From Nocardia iowensis (lineage in GTDB: Bacteria; Actinomycetota; Actinomycetes; Mycobacteriales; Mycobacteriaceae), in assembly GCF_019222765.1 (NCBI RefSeq), contig NZ_CP078145.1:5208001-5272000 (forward strand): DNA of 64,000 nucleotides. Direction: 5' to 3'. Both the position numbers and the translations under genes were made by a program. Shown piece by piece: positions 17,058 to 26,096 of this stretch. The stretch's first letter is position 1, and every line of letters begins with the position of its first letter. The notes beneath the pieces were generated by a model. It ran no database searches, had not been told where the DNA came from, and saw nothing but the letters and a program-made list of their open reading frames with translations.

Positions 17058-18230
17058 ATGGTGACGTCCACGCTACCGACGGCGGTAACGCTGCCCACAG
17101 TTGTCGCCGCCATCCTGTTGCTCACCGGCCGCGTCGTCGGCTTGCTCAGTACCGAGCTCGACCGGCATGTCACCATCGCCTTCGGCTGTGTCGTCGCCAC
17201 GGCGGCAACCAGGGAACCGACAGTGTGCCGCCTCATCACCGATCTATCCAGCGGATTGCTCTCGGAAGAACTGATCCTCGAACTCGGCGCGGTCGGTTTC
17301 AATGTCGGTTATGCGGCCGGACTGCTGATCGGGGCGGCGCTGCTGCATCGTTCCCGCTCGCCGCGCATCTGCTACGGGCTTGCTGCCGTATTCAGCGTGG
17401 CGGCACTGTGCTGCAGCACATTCGGCGATGGCAATGGCACGATCTTCGAACGCGCCGGATGGGGACAGTTCGGATACTGGCTGTGCACGGCGCCGATCGG
17501 TACGGCGATGGCCGTGCTCGTCATCCGGGCGGCCGGTGCCGAACTACGCAACCGAGTCGGTCGCCGTGAGGCGGCGATGTACGTGGCGATACTCCTCGCG
17601 GGCGTCGCGGTGCTCGGACGCATCGGCGCCACCATGACGGCGGCCGCCATCCGGATCAGCGGGCCGCACAACTCGTTTACCGCCTTCCAGGCCGAAATCG
17701 ACCGCAACGGGGTGTTTTTCGATCTCGTGCTGTGCATGGGATTGACGATGATCGCCATACTCGCCGCGGCACGCAGCCGGATGGGCGTAGCCGATCTGAC
17801 GCGCCACCGAAAAGCGCTTCGCCCCCTCTGGGCCGAACTGACCACCGCATGCCCGGAGATCGTGCACCACAGCCCCGTGCCGCTCGGCGCCCAGCCCAAC
17901 CGATATCTCTTACACCGCACCGTCATCGAGATCCGGGACAGCATCCTGGCCCTGGCCCGCTACGCGACACCGCACCCACCCGATATCGAGGCGGCGATTT
18001 CCAGCGCCGCCCCAACCGGCCAGGCATATGACGCACTGGACCGCGCCGTCCTGCTCGTTCGCGCCCGAGACGCCAAGGCGCACGGCAACCCACCGACCGG
18101 AAGCCGCTATTTCGCACTCTCGGCCGCCGACAGCCTCCTCGACGAGGTCGCCGAATTGACAGCCATCAGTGCGCAGTGGCCGGTCGCCGAGGCCATCGCG
18201 GCGCGGGCCGGTCAGCGCACCACGCTGTAA
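17058..18230 (+). CDS. MAB_1171c-like (DUF6545) polytopic membrane protein
   Basis: 390 residues. The first 245 contain about seven hydrophobic helices (for example VVAAILLLTGRVVGLL, VGYAAGLLIGAALL, YVAILLAGVAVLG). A soluble cytoplasmic C-terminal domain begins around RHRKALRPLWAELTTACPEI and includes RYLLHRTVIEIRDSILAL, the signature of the DUF6545 / MAB_1171c putative transporter family. In actinobacteria this family is repeatedly found next to an ImmA/IrrE-like gene, as here. Its function is unknown; a membrane sensor or anti-regulator paired with the protease is a reasonable hypothesis. Confidence 0.85.
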   Translation: MVTSTLPTAVTLPTVVAAILLLTGRVVGLLSTELDRHVTIAFGCVVATAATREPTVCRLITDLSSGLLSEELILELGAVGFNVGYAAGLLIGAALLHRSRSPRICYGLAAVFSVAALCCSTFGDGNGTIFERAGWGQFGYWLCTAPIGTAMAVLVIRAAGAELRNRVGRREAAMYVAILLAGVAVLGRIGATMTAAAIRISGPHNSFTAFQAEIDRNGVFFDLVLCMGLTMIAILAAARSRMGVADLTRHRKALRPLWAELTTACPEIVHHSPVPLGAQPNRYLLHRTVIEIRDSILALARYATPHPPDIEAAISSAAPTGQAYDALDRAVLLVRARDAKAHGNPPTGSRYFALSAADSLLDEVAELTAISAQWPVAEAIAARAGQRTTL

Positions 18231-18289
18231 CTCGACCGCGTCGTAGCGGTCAGGGCAGGCCGCCCGGCTATCGGCGCGTCGAGGGCCGA

Positions 18290-18640
18290 CGCCGTCGCGT
18301 TGGCGGCCCGCCGGATTGCCGACACGACACTGGAACCGGTGCCCTGGCCGTGCATGCCGAGCAGTACCGGCCCGGCGGTGAGCTGTTGCGCGGCGACTCG
18401 CCGGACATCGCCGCGCAGTAGGCGGCGGTATTCGCCCGGCTGATCGCTGAACTGGCGGACGCGAGTGTCGCGCCGCCGCTGCCGTATCCGCGCTGGGCGC
18501 GTTGGGATCACACCGATTCCGGGTTGTGGCCGACGATCGAGTTCCTCAATGAGCGTGACCAGAGCAGCGTGCCCGCGTACGTCGTCGACACGGCCGAGCG
18601 TGCCCGCAAGCGACTGCTGGCCGCCGACTTGCGGGTCAGC
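18290..18640 (+). pseudogene. Gene relic with one in-frame stop
   Basis: One plus-strand frame reads as plausible protein (GALAVHAEQYRPGGELL, a TAG at 18419-18421, then FARLIAELADASVAPPLPYP, TIEFLNERDQSSVPAYVVD, TAERARKRLLAADL), so a former gene seems to have decayed. It has no start, and its end runs into the antisense 3' end of the serine hydrolase gene. I do not recognise the family. Confidence 0.45.
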
Positions 18641-19934
18641 CGAGGCAGGATCGGACTGCTTCGGACAGGCTCGATGCCCGCGGGTCGTCGGGGCGGAAGT
18701 TCCAGAGGTTGGTGACGTAGCCGAAGCCGACACCGCTATCGGGGTCCGCGAACCCGATTGATCCGCCGGAGCCCGGATGGCCGAACGACTGCGGCCCGAT
18801 CATCGGCAGCATCGGGCAGGCTCGCCAAAATCCGAGGGACATGTTGAAGGAGCGGTCGGCCGGGATGTTCAGCTGCGGCGGCAGCTCGTGCATCCGCGTC
18901 TTATCGGTCTGGACGGCTGTCGCCCGTTCGACGGTGGCCGGATCGAGCAGCCGCACTCCATCGACATCGCTGACCGTGGCGGCGTACATCCGTGCCAGCG
19001 AACTCGCGTCGGCGACCATGTTCGCGGCGGGGAACTCTGCCGCGCGCCAGGCACGCGTGGTGTAGTACGCGGTCTCGGGGTCGGCCATGTTGTCCAAGGC
19101 GCCGCCCAGCGAACCGGCGCGCATTTGGACCGAGTCCGGACCCCAGACGGCGTCGAACCATGCGGTTACCGTGTCCTTATCGAGCCCGGTGGCCTTGACC
19201 ATTCCCGCGATCAGCTCCTCCAGGCTGAACGGAGCGGCGTACTCGATGCGGGCCAACCGCTTCTCGTGTTCTTCTGGCAGTCCGATCCAGGCGCTCAGTC
19301 CGAGTGGGGCGGCCACCTCGTCGGCGAAGAACGTGCCGAGCGACTTCCCGGAGATCCGGCGCACCACTTCGCCGACCAGAAACCCGTATGTGACGCTGTG
19401 GTAGAGATGCTCCGTGCCCGGCTGCCACAGCGGCGGCTGCGCTTCGAGTGCGCGGATGACCGGGTTCCAGGCGCACGCCTGCTCGAACGTCAACGGTCCG
19501 TCGACGATCGGCAGACCAGCCTGGTGGGACAGCAACCAGCGCACCGGAATCCGGTCCTTGCCGTTGGCACCGAACTCAGGCCAATAGTCGACCACCGGGG
19601 CGTCCAGATCCAGCTCACCGCGCTGTGCCAGCAGGTGGGCGCAGATCGCGGTAGCGCCTTTGGTCGTGGAAGCGACCCGGACGACGGTGTTTTCGTCCCA
19701 CGGTCGGTTCGCCTCGCGATCGGCGACGCCGTCCGCCTCGCCTCCGGCGATGCCGTCCCACAGGTCGACGACACGGCGGCCGTCCACGTAAACGCAGCAC
19801 GCCGCACCCAATTCGCCGGGGTTTCTGTCGAAGTTCGCGCGGAACGCGTCGGCGACCTTGCCCCAGCCGTCCTCGACGCCGTTCTCGCGGCCGTGGTGGT
19901 CCTGACCTGATGCCCTGCTTGTCGTGCCTGCCAT
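18636..19934 (-). CDS. Serine hydrolase, beta-lactamase/EstB-like
   Basis: 432 residues from ATG 19934, with GAGGG 8 nt upstream; a GTG at 19982 would add a basic tail outside the domain. Class C beta-lactamase-like esterase motifs are present: the SxxK nucleophile in VRVASTTKGATAIC, the tyrosine motif HLYHSVTYGFLVGEV, and HPGSGGSIGF near the C-terminus as the KTG/HxG equivalent. No signal peptide, so it is cytosolic. Family members (EstB, LACTB-like, LipL) hydrolyse short esters rather than beta-lactams. Its promoter region carries an AT-rich palindrome. Confidence 0.88.
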   Translation of the reverse strand: MAGTTSRASGQDHHGRENGVEDGWGKVADAFRANFDRNPGELGAACCVYVDGRRVVDLWDGIAGGEADGVADREANRPWDENTVVRVASTTKGATAICAHLLAQRGELDLDAPVVDYWPEFGANGKDRIPVRWLLSHQAGLPIVDGPLTFEQACAWNPVIRALEAQPPLWQPGTEHLYHSVTYGFLVGEVVRRISGKSLGTFFADEVAAPLGLSAWIGLPEEHEKRLARIEYAAPFSLEELIAGMVKATGLDKDTVTAWFDAVWGPDSVQMRAGSLGGALDNMADPETAYYTTRAWRAAEFPAANMVADASSLARMYAATVSDVDGVRLLDPATVERATAVQTDKTRMHELPPQLNIPADRSFNMSLGFWRACPMLPMIGPQSFGHPGSGGSIGFADPDSGVGFGYVTNLWNFRPDDPRASSLSEAVRSCLG

Positions 19935-19998
19935 TGCTGTAACCCTCTTCTCGATCCCGGCGCCGATCACTGCGATCGGCACCTACCACTGTAGGCCA

Positions 19999-20022
19999 AT
20001 TATATGTATGTGTATACGTATA
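19999..20022 (-). promoter_or_regulatory. Promoter with palindromic operator for the serine hydrolase
   Basis: Reading on the minus strand, TATAAT (20004-19999) is a perfect -10 about 65 nt before the serine hydrolase start. The palindrome TATACGTATA (20013-20022) sits just upstream, in the -35/-10 spacer, where repressors typically bind. The local AT-richness contrasts with the surrounding GC-rich DNA. Confidence 0.45.
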
Positions 20023-20175
20023 GGCGATCGCATGCGCGATTGGCAGGATTCCGCGTCACGGTCGGTAGCGGTACATGACGCACTCGCAGATTCCGGAGCT
20101 TCCCCAGCCGCGCATTAGGTTGGAGCGCAATACTATTCGCGGGATCGGCACAATCGGGCTCACTCCGCACAAGTC

Positions 20176-20496
20176 CTACCGAGAGTCGAGGATGTCCTCG
20201 ATTTGTGCGAGATAGTCGAGCAGATCCCCGATTTCGGCCAGCGGCACGCCCGCCCCGGCCAGCGTCCGGACCTGCACCAGCCGCAGCAACTCGGCCGATC
20301 GGTACCGCCGACAACCGCAGCTGTCACGTTCTGGTTCGTCGATCAGTCCGTGGCGGTGGTAGTGCCGGACCGTCGTCACCGCAATTCCGGCGAATGCTGC
20401 CGCCTGGCCGATCGTGAACCCATCTCCGGCGGCATCCGTTGTCTCACAGAACTTTTCCGGGCCTTGCATGCGGATCGCCGGAGCTTGGTTCGTCAT
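20176..20496 (-). CDS. Short MerR-family regulator
   Basis: 106 residues. FTIGQAAAFAGIAVTTVRHY and HGLIDEPERDSCGCRRYRSA make a complete MerR winged helix, followed by the dimer helix VRTLAGAGVPLAEIGDLLDY. The protein stops just after the first part of the coiled coil, so it lacks an effector domain. It follows the DUF1048 gene by 9 bp and is surely co-transcribed with it. The promoter targets are unknown; the esterase gene immediately downstream is one candidate. Confidence 0.82.
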   Translation of the reverse strand: MTNQAPAIRMQGPEKFCETTDAAGDGFTIGQAAAFAGIAVTTVRHYHRHGLIDEPERDSCGCRRYRSAELLRLVQVRTLAGAGVPLAEIGDLLDYLAQIEDILDSR

Positions 20497-20505
20497 CGCA
20501 GGGTC

Positions 20506-20862
20506 CTAACCGCCTTCTCCGGCGGCGCGCTCGATGGCGTCGGTCAACCGTTTGCGTTCGCGGCTTTTCCACGAGTCCTCTTGGTAGTTGCGTGCGAACG
20601 TCTCGATGAACTCCACCGGGTCGTCCCCGACGATCTCACCGATCGGGGTTCCGTCCGCCGCGCTCTGCTCGAACAGATCGATGAGATCCTCGAAGATCGC
20701 GGCGCTGCCCCCAGGCCCGAGGATCATCAGGTACCGCTCGAGCGCATCGACCGCTGTGCGATAGCCCTGGGGCAGTTGCTCCTTGCGCGCCTTGTACTTC
20801 CACCACCGCCGCTTGTCTCCCATATCGCCGATCACCTTCGAGGTGAGCTTTGAAATGTCCAT
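20506..20862 (-). CDS. DUF1048 family protein
   Basis: 118 residues, all-helical, matching DUF1048 (KLTSKVIGDMGDKRRWWKYK near the N-terminus, then LPQGYRTAVDALERYLMILG). DUF1048 genes are commonly in operons with a small transcription factor, usually PadR; here the partner is MerR-like. The function is unknown. ATG 20862 is chosen, with AAGGAGG 9 nt upstream; the in-frame ATG two codons earlier would be only 3 nt from that site. Confidence 0.8.
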   Translation of the reverse strand: MDISKLTSKVIGDMGDKRRWWKYKARKEQLPQGYRTAVDALERYLMILGPGGSAAIFEDLIDLFEQSAADGTPIGEIVGDDPVEFIETFARNYQEDSWKSRERKRLTDAIERAAGEGG

Positions 20863-21085
20863 GGTCATCTGCCTCCTTCATGGAGCTGTTCGAGCCGTTC
20901 GGAAAGGAAGCTCCACTGAGTAGTGCCGGTGCAAGCCGTCATTTGGCGGCTGCTCGATGCGGGCCACCACTTCCGCTGAGGTCGCGACTGGGCCGTGGTG
21001 CGATGCCCCTGTGGACCGGCGGCACCCGGTTACGGCAGTCGACTTTCTCGCCTCAATGTCTTCCCCTACACCGCGCGGTCGTGGC

Positions 21086-21180
21086 GAATCTTGTTGCGCT
21101 CGGCGAGATCACGTGTCCGTCGGGCGAGCTCATGGTGGTCGATGGTGGCTATCTCGGGCTGACACCTGCTCCCGCCATGA
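21086..21180 (+). pseudogene. C-terminal relic of a short-chain dehydrogenase
   Basis: The frame reads VANLVALGEITCPSGELMVV then DGGYLGLTPA. That resembles the C-terminal end of SDR enzymes (a TGxxLxVDGGY signature). No upstream Rossmann motif or start is in frame, so only the last 25-30 codons remain. Confidence 0.4.
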
Positions 21181-21203
21181 TCGTCCGGTCACTGATGTGT
21201 GCG

Positions 21204-22109
21204 TCAGTCTGTCGCCCACGAGGGCAAGGGTTCGCGTGCCGCCAACCACTGTTGCGGGATCCCGCGTGTCTCCCCTGTACTTTCGACCCCGGTGTGTGCG
21301 GCCACGATTCCACCGACGATCGCAGCCGTGGTGTCCACGTCCCCACCGGCCTCGACGCACGCGGTGACGGCGGCCGGATAGTCACCGAGAAAGGTAGCGG
21401 CCGCCCACAGGGTGAACGGCACCGTGTCTTGAGCGCTGACCTGTGCGCCGTTGCCGAGCTCGTAAGCCGCTTGGGCTACCGATCGACCCAGTAGCTTCCT
21501 GGCTCGACGAACACCCTCCGCGGTCCGGCCATCGACCAGATACGGCTCCACCGCATCCAACAATTCAATTGGCGCACAGCCTTTTCCACGAGTCGCCGCA
21601 GCGTGGCCAGCCGCTACGGCCACCGCCATGGCACCCACGATCGCTTCCGGATGCTGATGGGTGACCTCAGCCGACAGCGCGGCCTGCGCCGCCGCGCGAT
21701 CAAGGTCTGCGGCGAAGTACGCCCCGAGCGGAGCGACCCGCATCGCAGCTCCATTTCCCCACGAGCCACAACCGCCGAATGCAGCAGTTGCCGCTTCGAC
21801 CCACGGACACCCGTCGCGAATCTGGTGCAGCACAACGACTGTGCCGCCGCCGTAGCCACGATAGGGTTCGCAGCGATCCGCGAACGCGGCCGCGAGTGCG
21901 TCGCGGTCGACCCGCCCGCGGCGGCGAATTTCCGAGTACACCGAACAGGCCATCTCGGTGTCATCGGTCCATGGCCACGGTGGCGCCGGTGGCCGCCCGG
22001 CAAGAAGCTCAGATACGGAACTGCCGGGCACAAAGAACTGAGCACCCAGCGCATCGCCAACGGACAAACCCTTGAGGCTGTCATAGGCAATATCAAAATC
22101 CAACGACAT
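21204..22109 (-). CDS. ADP-ribosylglycohydrolase family protein
   Basis: 301 residues from ATG 22109, where GLSVGDALGAQFF, the family N-terminal GDALG, begins about residue 14. Metal-binding motifs are visible: WTDDTEMA and the C-terminal GGDVDTTAAIVGGI. These enzymes (DraG/ARH fold, two Mg2+ ions) remove ADP-ribose from proteins or small molecules. The open frame extends about 98 codons further upstream but without domain similarity. It is divergent from the TAP-like peptidase lipoprotein, and no ADP-ribosyltransferase lies nearby. Confidence 0.9.
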   Translation of the reverse strand: MSLDFDIAYDSLKGLSVGDALGAQFFVPGSSVSELLAGRPPAPPWPWTDDTEMACSVYSEIRRRGRVDRDALAAAFADRCEPYRGYGGGTVVVLHQIRDGCPWVEAATAAFGGCGSWGNGAAMRVAPLGAYFAADLDRAAAQAALSAEVTHQHPEAIVGAMAVAVAAGHAAATRGKGCAPIELLDAVEPYLVDGRTAEGVRRARKLLGRSVAQAAYELGNGAQVSAQDTVPFTLWAAATFLGDYPAAVTACVEAGGDVDTTAAIVGGIVAAHTGVESTGETRGIPQQWLAAREPLPSWATD

Positions 22110-22717
22110 ACCGATGCAATGGTGCCAACGGCGACCAGTCGGCGCAACACCCGAACTCTCCACCGGCAGCCTTACATTCCCAACGGTCTGCTCGTTCGGA
22201 CCGTTGGGCGCATCGACAACTGCATGTGGCCTGTTCCCCAAGCACGTAATTTTTCGATGATTGCGCCACTCACGATCATGAAAACGAGCCTTCGGCGTGG
22301 TGGGCCAGGCGAAAGCAGGTTCGCGCACGGTTGGGTTGGGTAGTGCGCCGCAACGTTGGCGGTGTCGTAGGCGGGTTGACGGGTCACGCTGCGGCGCTCC
22401 CAATCCAGTTGCGGGGCCGAGGATTTGCAGGCGCCGTGTCGTTCCGCGGGATAGGACCGCCGGGCACAGTACTGCTGTTCGGGTGGTGCCAGCACTACAT
22501 GAAATGCGGGTGTGCGCCCGCTCGTTCCGTTCCTTGGCGGATTCTATCGTCAGTGGTCATGGCTTCTGACACAACGCATCTCGGACCAACCGACAGTCGT
22601 TCTGCCGCAGCGCAATTCACCGAGGCGCGGCTGAGGGGCACACCGGAGGATCCGCTCCGCCGCCAGGCTGCGCGAGATGCCCATCGCTCCTCAACGGGAA
22701 GTTGTCGGACGGCACGA
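22110..22717. other. Divergent 600-bp gap, no supported gene
   Basis: This long gap holds the promoters of two divergent genes. Open frames exist on both strands because GC is high, but none has a domain, a good ribosome-binding site and a consistent codon pattern together. No repeat or hairpin stood out. Confidence 0.4.
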
Positions 22718-24217
22718 ATGTGTCTCGAGGGGAAACCCAAATTGGCCGGGGCTCTCGCGTTGGTGGCGGTTGTTTTGGTCGGAGGCGTCGGATGTGGCAG
22801 CGCGGATAGCACGCGCGAGCTCGCCGAGTTCTATACCCAGCGCATCATCTGGGGCTCGTGTTCGGGATTCGCCGGTGGTGACAAGCTGGGACCGGAGGTC
22901 GAGTGCGCCAAAGTGTTGGTGCCGATCGACTACGACAAGCCGAACGGGACTACGGGCAAGGTCGCGATCTCACGGCTCCGCGCGCGGGGCGACCGGGTCG
23001 GTTCGATCGTGGTCAATCCCGGCGGTCCGGGTGCATCGGGACTGGATAAGGCCGACACACTTGGCAAGACGGCGCTCGGTGAGCGGTTCGATGTCGTGGG
23101 TTTCGACCTGCGCGGATCAGGTGCCTCAACGCCCAAGATCGAATGTCTGACCCTGTCGGAGACCGCGACACTCCGCCCAGACGATTACCAAACCGATTGG
23201 TCACCAAGCGGAGTCGAGACGGTGGAACGAAACAACCGTGACTACGTCGACAAATGTGTCGAACGATCGGGCACCGAATTGCTCGGCCACGTGGGCACCC
23301 GCGAGGTCGCCCGTGATCTCGACGTCATCCGCGCCGTGCTGGGCGAGGAGAAGCTGACCTATCTCGGATACTCCTACGGGGCCCGGCTCGGATCTACCTA
23401 CGCCGAAGCGTTCCCGCGCAATGTCCGCGCCATGGTCCTCGACAGCGGAGTACCGCTGGACGGTCCAGTGGCCGACCTGGTGAAGTTCTATGCCAGCCTG
23501 CAGCAGGCTTTCGACACATACGCGCGAGACTGTGCCGAAAACGTCGACTGCCCGGTCGAGGCCGACCCGAGTCGAGCTTCACACGTACTGCAGAGACTGC
23601 TGAATCCCCTGATCGGGCAACCGATCCCGGTCGGTACCCGGACGCTGACCTATAGCGGCGCCGTGACCGCGATTGTCGCCGCGCTCTACAACCCAGCCGG
23701 GTGGTCGACGATCACGTCCGGCCTCCAGCAGCTGCGATCCGGACGCGGCGACATCCTGCTCGATGCCGCCGAGACCGTGCCCGGCATCGTGGACACGACC
23801 GTGCAGACTGCCGTCTTCTGCCTGGACGACCCCCGAACTACCGACCGTGCCGCGGCAGCGGCCCGACAGGAGCGGATGTTTGCCGCCGCACCTTTCCTCA
23901 ACGACGGAAACTTCAAGGGCCAAGCCCCGCTCGACAAATGCGCCTTCTGGCCGACCCCACCCACTGGCACACCACACACGTTCTCGGTGTCCGGGTTACC
24001 CCCGATGGTTGTCGTCGCCGCCACCGGCGACCCGGCCGCCCCCTACGACGGCAACCAGAAACTCGCCCACCAACTGAACAGCCCATTGATCACTTACCGT
24101 GGAACACAACATGGCGTCTTCCTACTCAGCGGTTCGACCTGCGTCGACGCCCCCGTACTCAACTACCTCACCGAACTGACGCCACCCGCTGACGGACTCC
24201 TCTGCCAGCCGGCCTGA
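22718..24217 (+). CDS. TAP-like alpha/beta hydrolase lipoprotein (tripeptidyl aminopeptidase type)
   Basis: 499 residues from ATG 22718, which opens a lipoprotein-like signal (ALALVAVVLVGGVGC, Cys about residue 26). The catalytic triad of the SlpD/TAP peptidase family is present: the oxyanion text VVNPGGPGASG, the nucleophile elbow YLGYSYGARLG, the acid in VVAATGDPAAPYDG and the histidine in YRGTQHGVFLL. The C-terminal TAP-like domain is complete. Such enzymes cleave N-terminal di- or tripeptides outside the membrane. The much longer open frame upstream (to 22331) is not protein-like. Confidence 0.88.
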   Translation: MCLEGKPKLAGALALVAVVLVGGVGCGSADSTRELAEFYTQRIIWGSCSGFAGGDKLGPEVECAKVLVPIDYDKPNGTTGKVAISRLRARGDRVGSIVVNPGGPGASGLDKADTLGKTALGERFDVVGFDLRGSGASTPKIECLTLSETATLRPDDYQTDWSPSGVETVERNNRDYVDKCVERSGTELLGHVGTREVARDLDVIRAVLGEEKLTYLGYSYGARLGSTYAEAFPRNVRAMVLDSGVPLDGPVADLVKFYASLQQAFDTYARDCAENVDCPVEADPSRASHVLQRLLNPLIGQPIPVGTRTLTYSGAVTAIVAALYNPAGWSTITSGLQQLRSGRGDILLDAAETVPGIVDTTVQTAVFCLDDPRTTDRAAAAARQERMFAAAPFLNDGNFKGQAPLDKCAFWPTPPTGTPHTFSVSGLPPMVVVAATGDPAAPYDGNQKLAHQLNSPLITYRGTQHGVFLLSGSTCVDAPVLNYLTELTPPADGLLCQPA

Positions 24218-24390
24218 ATATTCCGACCGCAGACACGCCTCCGACCGGGCGGTACCGCCGATGGCCGGTACCGCCGCGATCGGGGTGGTCGTGCATCTGC
24301 TGGTTACCGTTGTCGAGGAGGGCCGAGACCTGTCCTCGATGAGCGGCATCCTGGCCGACAGGTCCTATCGGCTGGCCTGACGGGCCGGTC

Positions 24391-25125
24391 TCACTTCAGG
24401 TGCCGGGTGAAGAACCGGTTCGCGGCGTCCGCCTCGAACTCCGGGACGCCGGTGTGCCCGCCCATATTGGCGTGCAGCGTCTTCTCTTTGGAGCCGAAGG
24501 CGTCGAACAGGTCCAGGGCCAGCTGCCGGTCATTTCCTTCGTCGTCCCACTGCAGCAGGACATGCAGCGGAATGGTGACCTGGCGGGCCTCCTCGAACAT
24601 GCTGCGGGGCACGAAACTCCCGGCGAAGAGAAGGGCCGCCGAGATGCGCGGCTCGACCACCGCCAGCCGGATGCCGATGGCAATCACCCCGCCCGAGTAC
24701 CCGACCGGACCATCGATCTCGGGCAGCGAAAGTAGGGCGTCCATGGCGGCCCGCCATTCCGGGACCGCCTTGTCGACCAGCGGGCTGACGAGCCGGTCGA
24801 CGATCTCGTCGGCGACCGGCTCACCGGCCTCGATCGCTCGGCGCAGGTCGGCGCGGGCCTGCTCGGCGTGGGCCGAACGGGGCCGGTCACCGGCCCAGGG
24901 AAGCTCGATGGTGGCCGCGGCGAAGCCCTCCGCCGCGGCATGCTGGGCGCGAGCCACCAGTCGGGGGTACATCCTGTGCAGTCCGCCGGGGTGGCCGACC
25001 AGGATCAGCGGCGCCGATGCGGATGCGGATGCGGCGGGCGTCCACAGGATGCCAGGGATCTCGCCGAGGGTGAATTCGCGTTCGAGGACGCCGTCGTCGA
25101 GGCGCTGTTCAGAAGTGAATTGCAT
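24391..25125 (-). CDS. Alpha/beta hydrolase, dienelactone-hydrolase-like
   Basis: 244 residues. The oxyanion text LILVGHPGGLHRMYPRLVAR, the nucleophile elbow GYSGGVIAIG (GxSxG) and the final MGGHTGVPEFE (catalytic His) are in the expected order. The central insertion is rich in small residues. It lacks a signal peptide and is cytoplasmic. A GAAAGG site precedes ATG 25125. The real substrate is unknown. It stands alone; a 240-bp gap to the next gene holds only a 20-codon frame with a good ribosome-binding site (ATG 25206, plus strand), which I do not call as a gene. Confidence 0.8.
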   Translation of the reverse strand: MQFTSEQRLDDGVLEREFTLGEIPGILWTPAASASASAPLILVGHPGGLHRMYPRLVARAQHAAAEGFAAATIELPWAGDRPRSAHAEQARADLRRAIEAGEPVADEIVDRLVSPLVDKAVPEWRAAMDALLSLPEIDGPVGYSGGVIAIGIRLAVVEPRISAALLFAGSFVPRSMFEEARQVTIPLHVLLQWDDEGNDRQLALDLFDAFGSKEKTLHANMGGHTGVPEFEADAANRFFTRHLK

Positions 25126-25369
25126 GGTCGTGCCTTTCGGGAGTGCTCTTGAACGGCGCTCCCGGACGACCTATCGCCCGACCGTGACCCCAGAGAGGAG
25201 CACCCATGTCGATACTGCGTTCACGGGTACCACCTCCTCGTTCTCTCGCACGGTCTCCAGAAAACTAGCAGTGGGTCGCCGTGGTCGCCAACAGGTTTTG
25301 GCGGGGCTCCGTAAATATGAAATCGTTCCGCACACACGAATTTTGTTGTGCGGCACCAGGCGTCGACGG

Positions 25370-25801
25370 CTAGTTGGCGAGCTCGCTGTGCTGGTCGGAC
25401 GAGCGGCGACGGATGAAAGCGAGTAGGTCGGGGCCGCCGCGTAGGCACCAGAGCGCGATCACGGGGTCGCAGATCGCGCAGCCGAGCGAGGAATTGTGCG
25501 CGAAGGGGACGATCGGATGGCCTTTGAGGTGATGCAACACGTCGGACGCAGTGTGCAGCAGCCAAGCGATTCCGATGAACGTCCATGAATTCAGGCCACG
25601 GAATGCGCAGTAGGTGATGGCGGCGGCGAACAGGTACTCCCAGGCGCCGAGCCCGCCGCCGCTGAGATACGCGGCTCCGGCTCCGGCGACCATGATCGCG
25701 TTGAAAGTGCGCCGATGTGGTTCCCGGATCAGCGACATCAGCAGGGCGTATACCGCGCCGATCAACAACGGCGCAACAACATTGACGACGGCGGAATTCA
25801 T
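25370..25801 (-). CDS. DUF6010 integral membrane protein
   Basis: 143 residues with four to five hydrophobic segments (VVAPLLIGAVYALLMSLI, FNAIMVAGAGAAYLSGG, EYLFAAAITYCAFRGL, FIGIAWLLHTASDVLHHL). The conserved text GAWEYLFAAAITYCAFRGL and HTASDVLHHLKGHPIVPF matches the DUF6010 family. The His/Asp-rich WLLHTASDVLHH patch could bind metal. The role is unknown; the gene is monocistronic. Confidence 0.75.
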   Translation of the reverse strand: MNSAVVNVVAPLLIGAVYALLMSLIREPHRRTFNAIMVAGAGAAYLSGGGLGAWEYLFAAAITYCAFRGLNSWTFIGIAWLLHTASDVLHHLKGHPIVPFAHNSSLGCAICDPVIALWCLRGGPDLLAFIRRRSSDQHSELAN

Positions 25802-26012
25802 GACCGGGCGACTCCTCAGGACGGCTCAGGGGTGTGTCGGTCACGAAGGTATCTCCCCACCAGGCCGCGTCCCAGTGGCATTTCTGCCAGTTACCCACGG
25901 AAAATCGCCAATGCGAATTGGCCAGTGCGACCATCACTTTCGTTACCTCCCCCACCCTGACCGGCATATTCACCGTCATGGCGCGGATCCGCCGCTGGGG
26001 TAGTTTCACGCC

Positions 26013-26096
26013 ATGCACACTGTCCCAGTTCTGGCGCTGGACGCGACGAGCTTCACGCGCATTGGATCAGGTTTCGGAACGTCGGTGGACGACTAA
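26013..26096 (+). pseudogene. N-terminal stub resembling a GlxA/DJ-1-type regulator
   Basis: The frame MHTVPVLALDATSFTRIGSG is closed by TAA at 26094. The first ten residues are typical of GlxA-family (DJ-1 domain) AraC regulators, and the rest diverges. The stop overlaps the end of the convergent TetR gene, so a former regulator may have been truncated when TetR moved in. Confidence 0.25.

Noticed and set aside
22331..22717. Extended N-terminus of the TAP-like peptidase
   Set aside because: The extra residues are not protein-like, and the lipoprotein signal starts at ATG 22718.
25206..25268. 20-codon frame with an AGAGGAG site upstream
   Set aside because: Could be a leader peptide, but no plus-strand gene follows for 1.7 kb, so there is nothing to regulate.
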